A DNA stretch of 64,000 nt from Streptomyces mobaraensis NBRC 13819 = DSM 40847 (GTDB taxonomy: Bacteria > Actinomycetota > Actinomycetes > Streptomycetales > Streptomycetaceae). Positions 37,214 through 46,472 of the stretch are shown in pieces (position 1 is the stretch's first letter; every line of letters begins with the position of its first letter). The notes beneath the pieces were generated by a model, which did not search any database, was not told the DNA's origin, and worked only from the letters and a program-made list of their open reading frames with translations. The stretch is from the NCBI RefSeq assembly GCF_017916255.1, contig NZ_CP072827.1, positions 5,419,501 through 5,483,500 on the forward strand. Direction: 5' to 3'. The position numbers and the translations under genes are program-made.

Positions 37214-37932
37214 GCGGCCCTGCCCTCCCCGTCGGGCGCGTCCGGTGCGGGGATGCCGCCGCCCCGGCGGCCGTCGGCGAGGCCGACCGCCCGGTCGGCG
37301 AGCGCGGCGCCCTCGTCGTCCGGCGTCGCGAGGACGACCGTGATGTGGTGCGAGCGGGCCGCGGTGGTGAGGGTGCGCAGGACCTGGGCCCGGTCGGTGC
37401 TGTGCAGCGGCGCGGTGGGGTCGTCGGCGAAGACGACGGCGGGCTCGCAGGCCAGGGCGCGGGCGACGGAGATCCGCTGGCACTGGGCGCGGGAGAGCGC
37501 GGCGGGCCGTTTGCGGGCGCAGTCGCCGACGTCGAGCCGTTCGAGCCACTCGGCGGCGGCCTGCTTGGCGGCGCGGTGGCCGGTGCCCCGGGCCAGCAGG
37601 GGGAGCGCGGCGTTCTCCCAGCCGGTGAGTTCGGGCACCAGGTGCGGGGTACTGTCGATCCAGCCGAACCGCTCGCGCCGCAGCCGTTCGCGCCCGGCGC
37701 GGGGGAGGGTGTGCACCGGCGCGCTGTTGAACCAGACCTCGCCGGAGTCGGGTACGAGCTGGCCGGAGAGGCACTTGAGGAGCGTGGTCTTCCCCGCGCC
37801 GCGCGGCCCGGTGACCGCGAGGACCTCGCCCTCGCGGATGCCGATGGACACGCCTGCGAGGGCGGGGGAACCGTTGTAGGAGTAGTGCAGGCCGCGTGCC
37901 CAGAGCACGTCGTTGTCCGGCGGGGCCACCAT
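37195..37932 (-). CDS. Degenerate ABC-type ATPase
   Basis: 245 residues. Walker A GPRGAGKTT is sound, but the signature reads LSRAQCQR instead of LSGGQ-QR and Walker B ends VVFADDPTA, with Asp in place of the catalytic Glu. The H-loop also lacks His (LATPDDEGA). ATP binding is likely, hydrolysis doubtful. Start: ATG at 37932 with GAGG 10 nt upstream; a GTG at 37941 is too near that site. Coupled to the membrane protein at 35990. Confidence 0.8.
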   Translation of the reverse strand: MVAPPDNDVLWARGLHYSYNGSPALAGVSIGIREGEVLAVTGPRGAGKTTLLKCLSGQLVPDSGEVWFNSAPVHTLPRAGRERLRRERFGWIDSTPHLVPELTGWENAALPLLARGTGHRAAKQAAAEWLERLDVGDCARKRPAALSRAQCQRISVARALACEPAVVFADDPTAPLHSTDRAQVLRTLTTAARSHHITVVLATPDDEGAALADRAVGLADGRRGGGIPAPDAPDGEGRAACSVSA

Positions 37933-38163
37933 TTCGAGCACACCTCGGGTCGCTGGAGGGTCCGTTCCCCTGTCCGGGTGAACGAACCGGGGGCCATTGG
38001 GTCACTGGCACCGTACGGAACGGGGATCCTAGCCCCGGTCCAGGCTCGGCGCGGGAGTGGTCCAGGAGTGGCCCACTTTCCTCCCATCGGGCTCATGGCG
38101 CGAGGGTGCGAAGAGGGTGTGCGGGGGCGGAAACGGTCTCAAGGGGCGGGCGCACGCGACAGA

Positions 38164-38199
38164 GGCCCGCGCGCACCGCCGACGTGGCGCGCGCGGGCC
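38164..38199 (-). terminator. Terminator after the class III aminotransferase
   Basis: 11-bp stem GGCCCGCGCGC/GCGCGCGGGCC with a 14-nt loop, 22 nt past the aminotransferase stop on the minus strand. Confidence 0.65.
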
Positions 38200-38220
38200 C
38201 CCGCCGGACCCGTCAGGCCG

Positions 38221-39603
38221 TCAGATCCGCGCCCACGCCTCGGTGAGGACGCCGCGCAGGATCTGCTCGATCTCGTCGAACGTGCCCTGGTCGGCGACGA
38301 GCGGCGGGGCGAGCTGGACGACCGGGTCGCCGCGGTCGTCGGCGCGGCAGTAGAGGCCGTCCTCGAACAGCCGCTTGGACACGAAGCCGTAGAGCAGCCG
38401 CTCGCACTCCTCCGGCGTGAACGACTCCTTGGTGGCCTGGTCCTTCACCAGCTCGATGCCGTAGAAGAAGCCGTCGCCGCGCACGTCGCCGACGATCGGC
38501 AGGTCGCGCAGCTTCTCCAGGGTGGCGCGGAAGTCCGCCTCGTGGTCCAGGACGTGCCGGTTGAGGCCCTCGCGCTCGAACAGGTCGAGGTTGGCCAGCG
38601 CGACCGCGGCCGAGACCGGGTGGCCGCCGAAGGTGTAGCCGTGCAGGAAGGTGTTCTTCCCCTTGAAGAACGGCTCGGCGATCCGGTCGGAGACCACGGC
38701 CGCGCCGATGGGGGAGTAGCCGGAGGTCATGCCCTTGGCGCAGGTGATGATGTCCGGGACGTAGCCGAACTTGTCGCAGGCGAACATCGTCCCGAGCCGG
38801 CCGAAGGCGCAGATGACCTCGTCGGAGACGAGCAGTACGCCGTACCGGTCGCAGATCTCGCGTACCCGCGCGAAGTAGCCGGGCGGCGGCGGGAAGCAGC
38901 CGCCGGCGTTCTGCACCGGCTCCAGGAAGACGGCGGCGACGGTGTCGGGGCCCTCGAAGAGGATCTGCTGCTCGATCTGGTCGGCGGCCCAGCGGCCGAA
39001 CGCCTCGGGGTCGTCGCCGTGGATCGGCGCCCGGTAGAAGTTGGTGTTGGGCACCTTGTGGGCGCCGGGGACCAGGGGCTCGAAGGGGGCCTTGAGAGCC
39101 GGGAGTCCGGTGATGGCCAGCGCGCCCTGCGGGGTGCCGTGGTAGGCCACGGCCCGCGATATCACCTTGTACTTGCCGGGGTTGCCGGTGAGCTTGTGGT
39201 ACTGCTTCGCGAGCTTCCACGCCGTCTCGACGGCCTCGCCGCCGCCCGTGGTGAAGAAGACCTTGTTCAGGTCGCCCGGCGCGTAGTGGGCCAGCCGCTC
39301 GGCCAGTTCGATCGCCTTGGGGTGGGCGTAGCTCCACACCGGGAAGAAGGCCAGCTCCTGCGCCTGCTTGGCGGCGGCCTCGGCCAGTTCGGCCCGGCCG
39401 TGGCCCGCCTGGACCACGAACAGCCCGGCCAGGCCGTCCAGATAGCGCTTGCCGTTGTCGTCGTAGATGTACGTGCCCTCGCCGCGCACGATCGTCGGCA
39501 CGGGGGCGTTCTCGTACGACGACATGCGGGTGAAGTGCATCCACAGGTGGTCGTACGCCGTCTGGGAGAGGTCCTTGCTGCTCACGGCTATCGGGTTCCC
39601 CAT
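38221..39603 (-). CDS. Class III PLP-dependent aminotransferase (putative polyamine/omega-aminotransferase)
   Basis: 460 residues. PLP-binding Lys290 in ITCAKGMTSGY, Asp261 in LVSDEVICAFGRLG, and the TTGGGEAVETAWKLA phosphate loop. It moves the terminal amino group of a diamine or omega-amino acid to a keto acid; the setting (Lrp regulator, aldehyde dehydrogenase, PotD) points to putrescine or a related polyamine. The ATG overlaps the Lrp gene stop by 16 nt, so the two are co-translated. Confidence 0.9.
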   Translation of the reverse strand: MGNPIAVSSKDLSQTAYDHLWMHFTRMSSYENAPVPTIVRGEGTYIYDDNGKRYLDGLAGLFVVQAGHGRAELAEAAAKQAQELAFFPVWSYAHPKAIELAERLAHYAPGDLNKVFFTTGGGEAVETAWKLAKQYHKLTGNPGKYKVISRAVAYHGTPQGALAITGLPALKAPFEPLVPGAHKVPNTNFYRAPIHGDDPEAFGRWAADQIEQQILFEGPDTVAAVFLEPVQNAGGCFPPPPGYFARVREICDRYGVLLVSDEVICAFGRLGTMFACDKFGYVPDIITCAKGMTSGYSPIGAAVVSDRIAEPFFKGKNTFLHGYTFGGHPVSAAVALANLDLFEREGLNRHVLDHEADFRATLEKLRDLPIVGDVRGDGFFYGIELVKDQATKESFTPEECERLLYGFVSKRLFEDGLYCRADDRGDPVVQLAPPLVADQGTFDEIEQILRGVLTEAWARI

Positions 39604-40094
39604 GTATAGGTCTGTTTGCGGAGCTTGAGGTAGACGAAGCTCTCGGTGGAGCGGACACCGGGCAGGGCGCGGACGCGTTTGTTGATGACGTCCAGCAGGT
39701 GGTCGTCGTCCTCGCAGACGATCTCGATGAGCAGGTCGAAGGAGCCGGCCGTCACCACGACGTACTCGACCTCGTCCATCGCGGTGAGGGCGTCGGCGAC
39801 CGGGTCGAGGTCCCCCTCGACATTGATGCCGATCAGGGCCTGCCGGCGGAAGCCCACGGTGAGCGGGTCGGTGACCGCGACGATCTGCATCACGCCCTGG
39901 TCCAGCAGCTTCTGCACGCGCTGCCGGACGGCCGCCTCGGAGAGCCCCACGGCCTTGCCGATGGCGGCGTAGGGTCGGCGCCCGTCCTCCTGGAGCTGTT
40001 CGATGATCGCCAGGGAGACGGCGTCGAGGGGTGGTGCGCTGTGGGCGCCCTTGGAATCCGCTGCGTTACGAGTGGCCACGGTGTCACTGTGCAT
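39588..40094 (-). CDS. Lrp/AsnC-family transcriptional regulator (EpuRI-like)
   Basis: 168 residues. HTH: LDAVSLAIIEQLQEDGRRPYA then IGKAVGLSEAAVRQRVQKLLD (residues ~30-75); the C-terminal RAM domain holds FRRQALIGINVEGD and EYVVVTAGSFDLLIEIVCED. Start ATG with GGAG 8 nt upstream (an earlier TTG at 40115 lacks one). It is divergent from the aldehyde dehydrogenase and first in an operon with the aminotransferase. In S. coelicolor the protein at this position is, from memory, the polyamine regulator EpuRI. Confidence 0.92.
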   Translation of the reverse strand: MHSDTVATRNAADSKGAHSAPPLDAVSLAIIEQLQEDGRRPYAAIGKAVGLSEAAVRQRVQKLLDQGVMQIVAVTDPLTVGFRRQALIGINVEGDLDPVADALTAMDEVEYVVVTAGSFDLLIEIVCEDDDHLLDVINKRVRALPGVRSTESFVYLKLRKQTYTWGTR

Positions 40095-40259
40095 GAGGAC
40101 TCCGCCGTATGGCAAGCATCAAGCGATGAAATCCGTTGTCGTGGGGTGCCTGAATAACTGATTCCGTTGCTCCTGGCTGGTGGGTATATCGAAAGCGTGG
40201 TCCTCCTGGCTAGGCTGGGCGTCTCGCCCTTCGGACATCTCACAGGAGAGGTGCACACC
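40095..40259. promoter_or_regulatory. Divergent promoter region with direct repeat
   Basis: 165 nt between the Lrp gene and the aldehyde dehydrogenase, locally A+T richer than its surroundings. CCGTTG occurs at 40133-40138 and again at 40164-40169, 31 bp (three helical turns) apart, each preceded by AT; this is a candidate Lrp-type binding pair. Confidence 0.45.
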
Positions 40260-41711
40260 GTGACCACCGAGCCGCGCCGGTTGCGCAACTACATCAACGG
40301 GGAGTTCCGGGACGCCGCGGACGGGCGGACCACCGACGTGGTCAACCCGGCCACGGGCGAGGTGTACGCCACCGCTCCGCTGTCCGGCGCCGCCGACGTG
40401 GACGCCGCGATGGCCGCCGCCGAGGAAGCCTTCCCGGTCTGGCGCGACCTGGTCCCGGCCGAGCGCCAGAAGGTGCTGCTCAAGATCGCCGACGCGATCG
40501 AGGCCCGGGCCGAGGACCTGATCGCCGCCGAGTCGGAGAACACCGGCAAGCCGCTGGCGCTCACCCGCAGCGAGGAGGTCCCGCCGATGGTGGACCAGAT
40601 CCGCTTCTTCGCGGGCGCCGCCCGGCTGCTGGAGGGCCGCTCCGCCGGCGAGTACATGGAGGGGATGACCTCCATCATCCGCCGCGAGCCGGTCGGCGTC
40701 TGCGCCCAGGTCGCGCCCTGGAACTACCCGATGATGATGGCCGTCTGGAAGTTCGCCCCGGCCCTCGCCGCGGGCAACACCGTCGTCCTCAAGCCGTCCG
40801 ACACCACCCCGGCCTCCACCGTGCTGCTCGCCGAGATCATCGGCGGGGTGCTGGAGGAGCTCGGCCACCCCAAGGGCGTCTTCAACGTCGTCTGCGGCGA
40901 CCGCGACACCGGCCGGCTGATGGTGGAGCACCCGGTGCCCGCCATGGCCTCCGTCACCGGTTCCGTGCGGGCCGGCCAGCAGGTCGCGGCGTCCGCCGCC
41001 AAGGACGTCAAGCGCGTCCACCTGGAGCTCGGCGGCAAGGCGCCCGTCGTCGTCTTCGAGGACGCGGACCTCGCCAAGGCCGTCGAGGACATCGCCGTCG
41101 CCGGCTACTTCAACGCCGGCCAGGACTGCACGGCCGCCACCCGCGTGCTCGTCCACGAGTCCGTCCACGACGAGTTCGTCACCGCCCTCGCCAAGGCCGC
41201 GGCCGACACCAGGACCGGGCAGCCGGACGACGAGGACGTGCTCTACGGCCCGCTCAACAACGCCGACCAGCTCGCCCAGGTCACCGGCTTCATCGACCGC
41301 CTCCCGGCGCACGCCAAGGTCGAGGCGGGCGGCCACCGCGTCGGCGACAAGGGCTACTTCTACGCCCCGACCGTCGTCTCCGGCCTGAAGCAGGACGACG
41401 AGATCGTCCAGAACGAGGTCTTCGGCCCGGTCATCACCGTCCAGTCCTTCACGGACGAGGACCAGGCCGTCGCCTACGCCAACGGCGTCGAGTACGCCCT
41501 CGCCTCGTCCGTGTGGACCAAGGACCACGCCCGCGCCATGCGGATGTCGAAGCGGCTCGACTTCGGCTGCGTGTGGATCAACACCCACATCCCGCTGGTC
41601 GCCGAGATGCCGCACGGCGGCTTCAAGAAGTCCGGCTACGGGAAGGACCTGTCGGCGTACGGGTTCGAGGACTACACGCGGATCAAGCACGTGATGACGT
41701 CGCTGGGCTGA
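40260..41711 (+). CDS. Aldehyde dehydrogenase (gamma-aminobutyraldehyde dehydrogenase-like)
   Basis: 483 residues. Catalytic Cys290 (FNAGQDCTAATR), Glu256 (HLELGGKAP) and NAD-binding GSVRAGQQVA are present. It resembles PatD/PuuC enzymes that oxidise 4-aminobutanal to GABA, in line with the divergent aminotransferase and the putrescine-binding protein downstream. GTG at 40260 chosen; the GTG at 40251 lies within the AGGAGAGG Shine-Dalgarno. A terminator follows. Confidence 0.9.
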   Translation: MTTEPRRLRNYINGEFRDAADGRTTDVVNPATGEVYATAPLSGAADVDAAMAAAEEAFPVWRDLVPAERQKVLLKIADAIEARAEDLIAAESENTGKPLALTRSEEVPPMVDQIRFFAGAARLLEGRSAGEYMEGMTSIIRREPVGVCAQVAPWNYPMMMAVWKFAPALAAGNTVVLKPSDTTPASTVLLAEIIGGVLEELGHPKGVFNVVCGDRDTGRLMVEHPVPAMASVTGSVRAGQQVAASAAKDVKRVHLELGGKAPVVVFEDADLAKAVEDIAVAGYFNAGQDCTAATRVLVHESVHDEFVTALAKAAADTRTGQPDDEDVLYGPLNNADQLAQVTGFIDRLPAHAKVEAGGHRVGDKGYFYAPTVVSGLKQDDEIVQNEVFGPVITVQSFTDEDQAVAYANGVEYALASSVWTKDHARAMRMSKRLDFGCVWINTHIPLVAEMPHGGFKKSGYGKDLSAYGFEDYTRIKHVMTSLG

Positions 41712-41727
41712 CGCCACGCGCGTCCGA

Positions 41728-41768
41728 ACGCGGGCTCCGGGACAGGCCGTGTCCCGGGGCCCGCGTTT
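41728..41768 (+). terminator. Terminator after the aldehyde dehydrogenase
   Basis: ACGCGGGCTCCGGGACA pairs with TGTCCCGGGGCCCGCGT (one mismatch) around a 5-nt loop, followed by TTATCGTTTA. Confidence 0.75.
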
Positions 41769-41824
41769 ATCGTTTAACCGTGCGGCTGCGCGTACGTACG
41801 CGCGGGAGGGGGAGGAGCGGCACG

Positions 41825-42409
41825 ATGACAGTCGAATTGACGGACGGGATCGCCGTGACCGACAACGATGGCCTCAGCCTGGATGAGCTGTTCGACCAGT
41901 TGGAGCCGGTCCCCGAGGGATACAGGGTCGAGGTTGTCCGAGGGGTCGTCCACATGTCACCGCAGCGTCGTACGCACTGGAAGATCATTTTTGAGATCGC
42001 CTGTCGGCTCCGGCAGCACTTCGGCGAAGACGCCGAAATCGACTCGGACGTGCGCATCGACTTCCCGGGCTACCTGAACGGGTTCTGTCCCGATCTCGTG
42101 AAGATCGCCGACGGGGCGACGCCCGACGGCAAGGGAAGGTTCTCCCCCTCCGACGCGGAACTGATCGTGGAGGTCATCTCCCAGGGAACCGCGGTCAACG
42201 ATTACGGACCCAAGAAGCAGACGTACGCCGAGGCGGAGGTACCCGTCTACGTGATCGCCGACCCGTACAGCGGGCAGTGCCACGTCTTCACGTCTCCGAA
42301 GGGCGACACCTACCGGAGCGAGGTCACCGTCGACTTCGGCGACCCGATCGACCTCACCTGCACCCCGCTCGGCCTGACGATCGCCACCGACAAGTTCCCC
42401 CGCGACTGA
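41825..42409 (+). CDS. Uma2/DUF820 family endonuclease-like protein
   Basis: 194 residues. The PD-(D/E)XK-type core is seen as GFCPDLVKIA, DAELIVEVISQGT and KKQTYAEAEVPVYVIADP, matching Uma2 proteins that are numerous in Streptomyces and cyanobacteria. Biological role is unknown. ATG with GGGGAGGAG upstream. It is a single gene between the dehydrogenase and potD. Confidence 0.88.
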   Translation: MTVELTDGIAVTDNDGLSLDELFDQLEPVPEGYRVEVVRGVVHMSPQRRTHWKIIFEIACRLRQHFGEDAEIDSDVRIDFPGYLNGFCPDLVKIADGATPDGKGRFSPSDAELIVEVISQGTAVNDYGPKKQTYAEAEVPVYVIADPYSGQCHVFTSPKGDTYRSEVTVDFGDPIDLTCTPLGLTIATDKFPRD

Positions 42410-42524
42410 TCCCGCCCCCGGCGGTCCCGTATCATCGACGGCCCGGCGAAGCGTCCGCCGGCACCCGCGATCTCCGGACACCCCGCCCCTTGTCCGCGAA
42501 GATCGGCTCCCCCATCCTGCCGTC

Positions 42525-43712
42525 ATGCGAGAGAAGCCCGTGAAGCCCCTGTCCCGCCGCTCCCTGCTGCGCGCGACGGTCGCCGGCGCGGGTGCCGCCG
42601 CGCTCGCCGGCTGCGGAGTCCCGGCCGCCTACATCGCCCCCGGCGACCGCGCCGCGAAGGATCGTTCCGCCACCGACCGTCGCCTGTCGTTCGCCAACTG
42701 GCCGCTGTACATCGACACCGACGAGAAGCACCCCGGCCGGCGGCCCACGCTGGAGGCGTTCGAGAAGCGCAGCGGCGTCTCGGTGAAGTACACCGAGGAG
42801 ATCAACGACAACGACGAGTTCTTCGGGAAGATCAGCCCCGCCCTGATGAACCATCAGGACACCGGCCGTGACCTGATCGTCGTCAGCGACTGGATGTGCG
42901 CCCGTTACGTCCGCCTCGGCTGGGTGCAGGAGATGGACCGGGCCGCGCAGCCGAACGTCGCCCGGAACCTCGACCCGCTGCTGCGCAAGCCGTCGTTCGA
43001 CCCCGGTCGGAAGCACTCCGTGCCCTGGCAGTCCGGGATCACCGGCATCGCCTACCACCGCAAGAAGCTGGGCCGCGAGATCCGCAGCACGGCCGAGCTG
43101 TGGAAGGACGACCTGCGCGGCCGGGTCACCCTGCTGTCCGGGATGGACGAGGCGTTCACCCTGCTCATGCTCGGCGACGGGGTCGACGTCACCCGGTGGA
43201 CCGCCGACGACTTCCACCGCATGACGGACCGGCTGTGCCGCCTGGTCGCCAAGCGGCACATCCGCCGGTTCACCGGCAACGACTACATCAAGGAGCTGTC
43301 GTCCGGCGACGTGCTGGCCTGCCAGGCGTACTCCGGCGACATCATCCAGCTCCAGGCCGACAACCCGGACATCGCCTTCGTCGTGCCCGAGGAGGGCGCG
43401 GAGCTGTGGGCGGAGAGCCTGATGATCCCGGACCTCGCCCGGCACAAGGCCAGTGCCGAGCAGCTGATCGACCACTACTACCGGCCCGAGGTGGCGGCGG
43501 AGCTGGCCGCGTCGGTCAACTACGTCTGCCCGGTGCCCGCCGCCCGGGAGGTGCTCGCCTCGTCGAAGGACAAGGAGCTCGCCGAGCTGGCGGAGAACCC
43601 GTTGGTCTTCCCGACGGACGACATGCGCAAGCGGCTGGCGACGGCGCGCGACATCACGGCGAAGGAACGGCCGGGGTTCGCGAAGGAGTGGAACGAGATC
43701 GTCGGGCTGTGA
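42525..43712 (+). CDS. potD: Polyamine ABC transporter substrate-binding lipoprotein PotD
   Basis: 395 residues. A twin-arginine style signal (SRRSLLRATVAGAGAAALAGC) with lipobox LAGC; the ligand domain starts LSFANWPLYIDTDEK, typical of spermidine/putrescine-binding proteins, with LIVVSDWMCARYVRLGW. It is unlinked from potABC by 3.7 kb but should serve that transporter. ATG at 42525 lacks a clear Shine-Dalgarno; an in-frame GTG at 42540 follows GAGAAG and is an alternative. Confidence 0.9.
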   Translation: MREKPVKPLSRRSLLRATVAGAGAAALAGCGVPAAYIAPGDRAAKDRSATDRRLSFANWPLYIDTDEKHPGRRPTLEAFEKRSGVSVKYTEEINDNDEFFGKISPALMNHQDTGRDLIVVSDWMCARYVRLGWVQEMDRAAQPNVARNLDPLLRKPSFDPGRKHSVPWQSGITGIAYHRKKLGREIRSTAELWKDDLRGRVTLLSGMDEAFTLLMLGDGVDVTRWTADDFHRMTDRLCRLVAKRHIRRFTGNDYIKELSSGDVLACQAYSGDIIQLQADNPDIAFVVPEEGAELWAESLMIPDLARHKASAEQLIDHYYRPEVAAELAASVNYVCPVPAAREVLASSKDKELAELAENPLVFPTDDMRKRLATARDITAKERPGFAKEWNEIVGL

Positions 43713-43746
43713 CGCGGTCCCGGCCGCGCTGTGGGGGCGGTGTCTC

Positions 43747-44430
43747 TCAGGAGGCCAGCAGGGATCGCAGGGTGCTCACCCGGTTCGTCGTGATCGAGTC
43801 GACGTCGGCGGCCAGCAGGCGCCGCATGGAGCGCCGGGTGTCCGCCGTCCACGCGGAGACCAGGTAGCCGTCGGCGTGGTGCCGGGCGACCAGCTCCGGA
43901 CTCACCAGTCCGAAGCGGTAGTTGAGCCAGTGCGGGCGGACCGCGGCGAGCAGGGCCGCGGGGGGCGGGGTCAGGGTGGTCCGGGTGAGGGCGATCTCCG
44001 CCTCCGGGTCGGCCCGCCGCACCTCGCGCATGGAGTCGGTGCCGCCGCAGTAGTAGACGCGTCCGGCGGCCCCCGCCGCGTGCACCTCCGCGACGGCGGC
44101 GGACGCCGCCGAGGGGTCGGGCAGGTCGACGAACAGCCGCCCGGGGCCGTCCTCCGCCAGCGCCTCCCGCAGCGTCGGCACTCCGCCGCCGGTCAGGGCG
44201 CGCAGCTCGTCGGCGGTCACCGAGGCGAGGGCGCGGTCGTGGCCCCACAGCCGGCGCAGGGTGGCGTCGTGCAGCAGGACGGGCACCCCGTCGCGGGTGA
44301 GGCGGACGTCGATCTCCACCGCCGCCGCGCCGGCCCGCCGGGCCGAGCGGATGGACGGCAGGGTGTTCTCGCGGTGGACGTACGGGTCGCCGCGGTGGGC
44401 GACGGCCTGGAAGGCGCGGGTGATCGGCAT
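43747..44430 (-). CDS. Glycerophosphodiester phosphodiesterase
   Basis: 227 residues, TIM barrel. Catalytic pieces AHRGDPYVHRENT, EIDVRLTRDGVPVLLHD and the C-terminal YLVSAWTAD are present. It cleaves glycerophosphodiesters to glycerol-3-phosphate. It lacks a signal peptide, so it is cytoplasmic. It lies 69 nt downstream of the adenosine deaminase gene on the same strand, probably co-transcribed, and converges on potD. Confidence 0.92.
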   Translation of the reverse strand: MPITRAFQAVAHRGDPYVHRENTLPSIRSARRAGAAAVEIDVRLTRDGVPVLLHDATLRRLWGHDRALASVTADELRALTGGGVPTLREALAEDGPGRLFVDLPDPSAASAAVAEVHAAGAAGRVYYCGGTDSMREVRRADPEAEIALTRTTLTPPPAALLAAVRPHWLNYRFGLVSPELVARHHADGYLVSAWTADTRRSMRRLLAADVDSITTNRVSTLRSLLAS

Positions 44431-44499
44431 CCGCCCATTGTGGCCGGAGCGTGCGCGGGCCGCGGGACGAGCCCCGGCGGCCCGGCCGCGCGCCGCCGG

Positions 44500-45534
44500 T
44501 CAGCCCGCGTGGGCCGCCGTGTGTTCCGCCGTGTACGCGTCGATCTCGGCGGCGAGCCGGGCCTTGCCCGCCGTGTCCATGAACGACGCCTCGACGGCGT
44601 TCTTGGCGAGGTCCGCGACGCCGCGGGCGTCGAGCTCCAGCAGCCGGGCGGCGACCGCGTACTCGTTGTTGAGGTCGGTGCCGAACATCGGCGGGTCGTC
44701 GCTGTTGACGGTGACCAGGACGCCCGCGGCGGCCATCTCCCTGATCGGGTGCCGCTCGATGTCGGTCACGGCCCGGGTGGCCAGGTTGGAGGTCGGGCAC
44801 ACCTCCAGCGGGATGCGGTGCTCGGCGAGGTGGGCGAGCAGGCGGGGGTCCTGGGGGGCGCTGGTGCCGTGGCCGATGCGCTCGGCGCGCAGCGCGGTCA
44901 GCGCGTCCCAGATCGTCTCCGGGCCGGTGGTCTCCCCGGCGTGCGGCACGCTGTGCAGCCCGGCGGCGATGGCGCGGTCGAAGTACGGCTTGAACTGCGG
45001 GCGGGGTACGCCGATCTCGGGGCCGCCGAGCCCGAACGAGACCAGGCCGTCCGGCCGCAGGTCGCAGGCGATCCGGGCGGTCTCCTCGGCCGCGTCCAGG
45101 CCGGCCTCGCCGGGGATGTCGAAGCACCAGCGCAGCACCACGCCCAGTTCGGTCTCGGCCGCCTTGCGGGCGTCCTCGATCGCCTCGACGAAGGCCACGT
45201 CGGGGATGCCGCGCCGCACCGAGCTGAACGGTGTGACCGTCAGTTCCGCGTAGCGGATGTTCTGCCGGGCCATGTCCCGGGCGATCTCGTAGGTGAGCAG
45301 CCGGACGTCCTCGGCGTCGCGGACGAGGTCGACGACCGACAGGTAGACCTCGATGAAGTGCGCGAAGTCGCGGAAGGTGAAGAAGTCGGCCAGCGCCTCG
45401 GGGTCGGTGGGCACCGGGGAGTCGGGGTGCCGGGCCGCCAGCTGGGCGACGATGCGCGGCGAGGCCGAACCGACGTGGTGCACGTGCAGCTCGGCCTTGG
45501 GCAGGCCGGCGATGAAGGGGTCGAGCGCTGACAT
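44500..45534 (-). CDS. Adenosine deaminase family protein
   Basis: 344 residues. Metal ligands ELHVHHVG (HxH), HAGETTGPETIWD (His, Glu), RIGHGTSA and VTVNSDDPPMFGT are all found. It deaminates adenosine or a close purine analogue. The motif HHVGSASP instead of the HLxGA of classical Add is usual in Streptomyces paralogues, so a substrate variant is possible. ATG 45534 has GGAGG upstream; the open frame to 45618 is not needed. Confidence 0.9.
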   Translation of the reverse strand: MSALDPFIAGLPKAELHVHHVGSASPRIVAQLAARHPDSPVPTDPEALADFFTFRDFAHFIEVYLSVVDLVRDAEDVRLLTYEIARDMARQNIRYAELTVTPFSSVRRGIPDVAFVEAIEDARKAAETELGVVLRWCFDIPGEAGLDAAEETARIACDLRPDGLVSFGLGGPEIGVPRPQFKPYFDRAIAAGLHSVPHAGETTGPETIWDALTALRAERIGHGTSAPQDPRLLAHLAEHRIPLEVCPTSNLATRAVTDIERHPIREMAAAGVLVTVNSDDPPMFGTDLNNEYAVAARLLELDARGVADLAKNAVEASFMDTAGKARLAAEIDAYTAEHTAAHAG

Positions 45535-45641
45535 GCGGGCCTCCGGGGGCTGGTCGGTCGGCGGGTGCCGATCATCGTATGCGGGGGGTCTCCGCCGCCG
45601 TCGGGGAGGCCGTAGCATGGCGGGTGAGCAGGGGAGGGTCA

Positions 45642-46472
45642 GTGTCCGACACGGGCAGTGCGCAGCAGGAGCCGCGGGACCGCGACCCGTGGGCGCGGCC
45701 GGAGCGGGGGGTGCCGCTCGACGGGGGCGGAGTCCCGCTCGGCAAGGGCCCCGACGCCGTCCACCCGCCGCGGCACCAGGCCGTACCGCCGCAGGCGCCG
45801 CCGCTGCCGGAAGGCGTCGTGCCGCCCGTCCCCCCGGCCCCGACGGGCCCCGGCACCCCGAGCGCGTGGCGGCCCTCCGCCCCCTACGGGACGCCGGCCG
45901 GCTTCCCCAACGTGCCGCGGGCCGGCTCGCCGTACGGGCCGGCGTACCCGGCGTACGGCGGCGCGCCCCAGGGGCCGGGCCCCTACGCGGGTCCGGCGCC
46001 CGCCCCCGGCCTCCCCGGCGGTTCCGGACTCCCGGTGTACTACGGGCCGATGGCGCCCATGGCGCCGGCCGTCCCCGACAACGGCTTCGGCACCGCCGCC
46101 CTGGTGCTGGGCATCGTGTCGCTCGTCCTCGCCGTCTCCGTGGTGCTGGGGCTCGTCCTCGGTGTCCTCGCCGTCATATTCGGCGCGGTCGGGCGCGCGA
46201 AGGCCGTCCGGGGCGTGGCGACCAACCGGGGACAGGCCGTGGCCGGGCTGATCCTGGGCGCGCTGGGGCTGGCCGCCTCCGTCGCCGTCCTCGTCCTGGT
46301 GCTCAACACCCCGGACGACCCCGCGCACGACGACGACCACTACGTCGACGATCCCGACGTCACCGAGATCTCCGACGTGGCCTACCGGGCGTCGGGCGCG
46401 TCCGGCGCCGTCGGCGGTTACGCGGCGGGCGCCTCCGGCCGGGGCCCGCTGGTGCCGGCCGCGAGCCGCTGA
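45642..46472 (+). CDS. DUF4190 membrane protein with Pro/Gly-rich cytoplasmic region
   Basis: 276 residues. An N-terminal ~145-residue Pro/Gly/Tyr-rich disordered stretch is followed by the DUF4190 domain: two membrane segments (FGTAALVLGIVSLVLAVSV and AVAGLILGALGLAASVAVL) around RAKAVRGVATNRGQ. A short Asp-rich tail follows. Function unknown. GTG chosen with GGGGAGGG upstream. Its 3' end overlaps the convergent NADAR gene by 55 nt. Confidence 0.85.
   Translation: MSDTGSAQQEPRDRDPWARPERGVPLDGGGVPLGKGPDAVHPPRHQAVPPQAPPLPEGVVPPVPPAPTGPGTPSAWRPSAPYGTPAGFPNVPRAGSPYGPAYPAYGGAPQGPGPYAGPAPAPGLPGGSGLPVYYGPMAPMAPAVPDNGFGTAALVLGIVSLVLAVSVVLGLVLGVLAVIFGAVGRAKAVRGVATNRGQAVAGLILGALGLAASVAVLVLVLNTPDDPAHDDDHYVDDPDVTEISDVAYRASGASGAVGGYAAGASGRGPLVPAASR

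Noticed and set aside
35657..37879. 740-codon plus-strand frame across repeat C and the ABC pair
   Set aside because: Antisense to the ATPase and membrane protein, and reads through the repeat; composition not protein-like.
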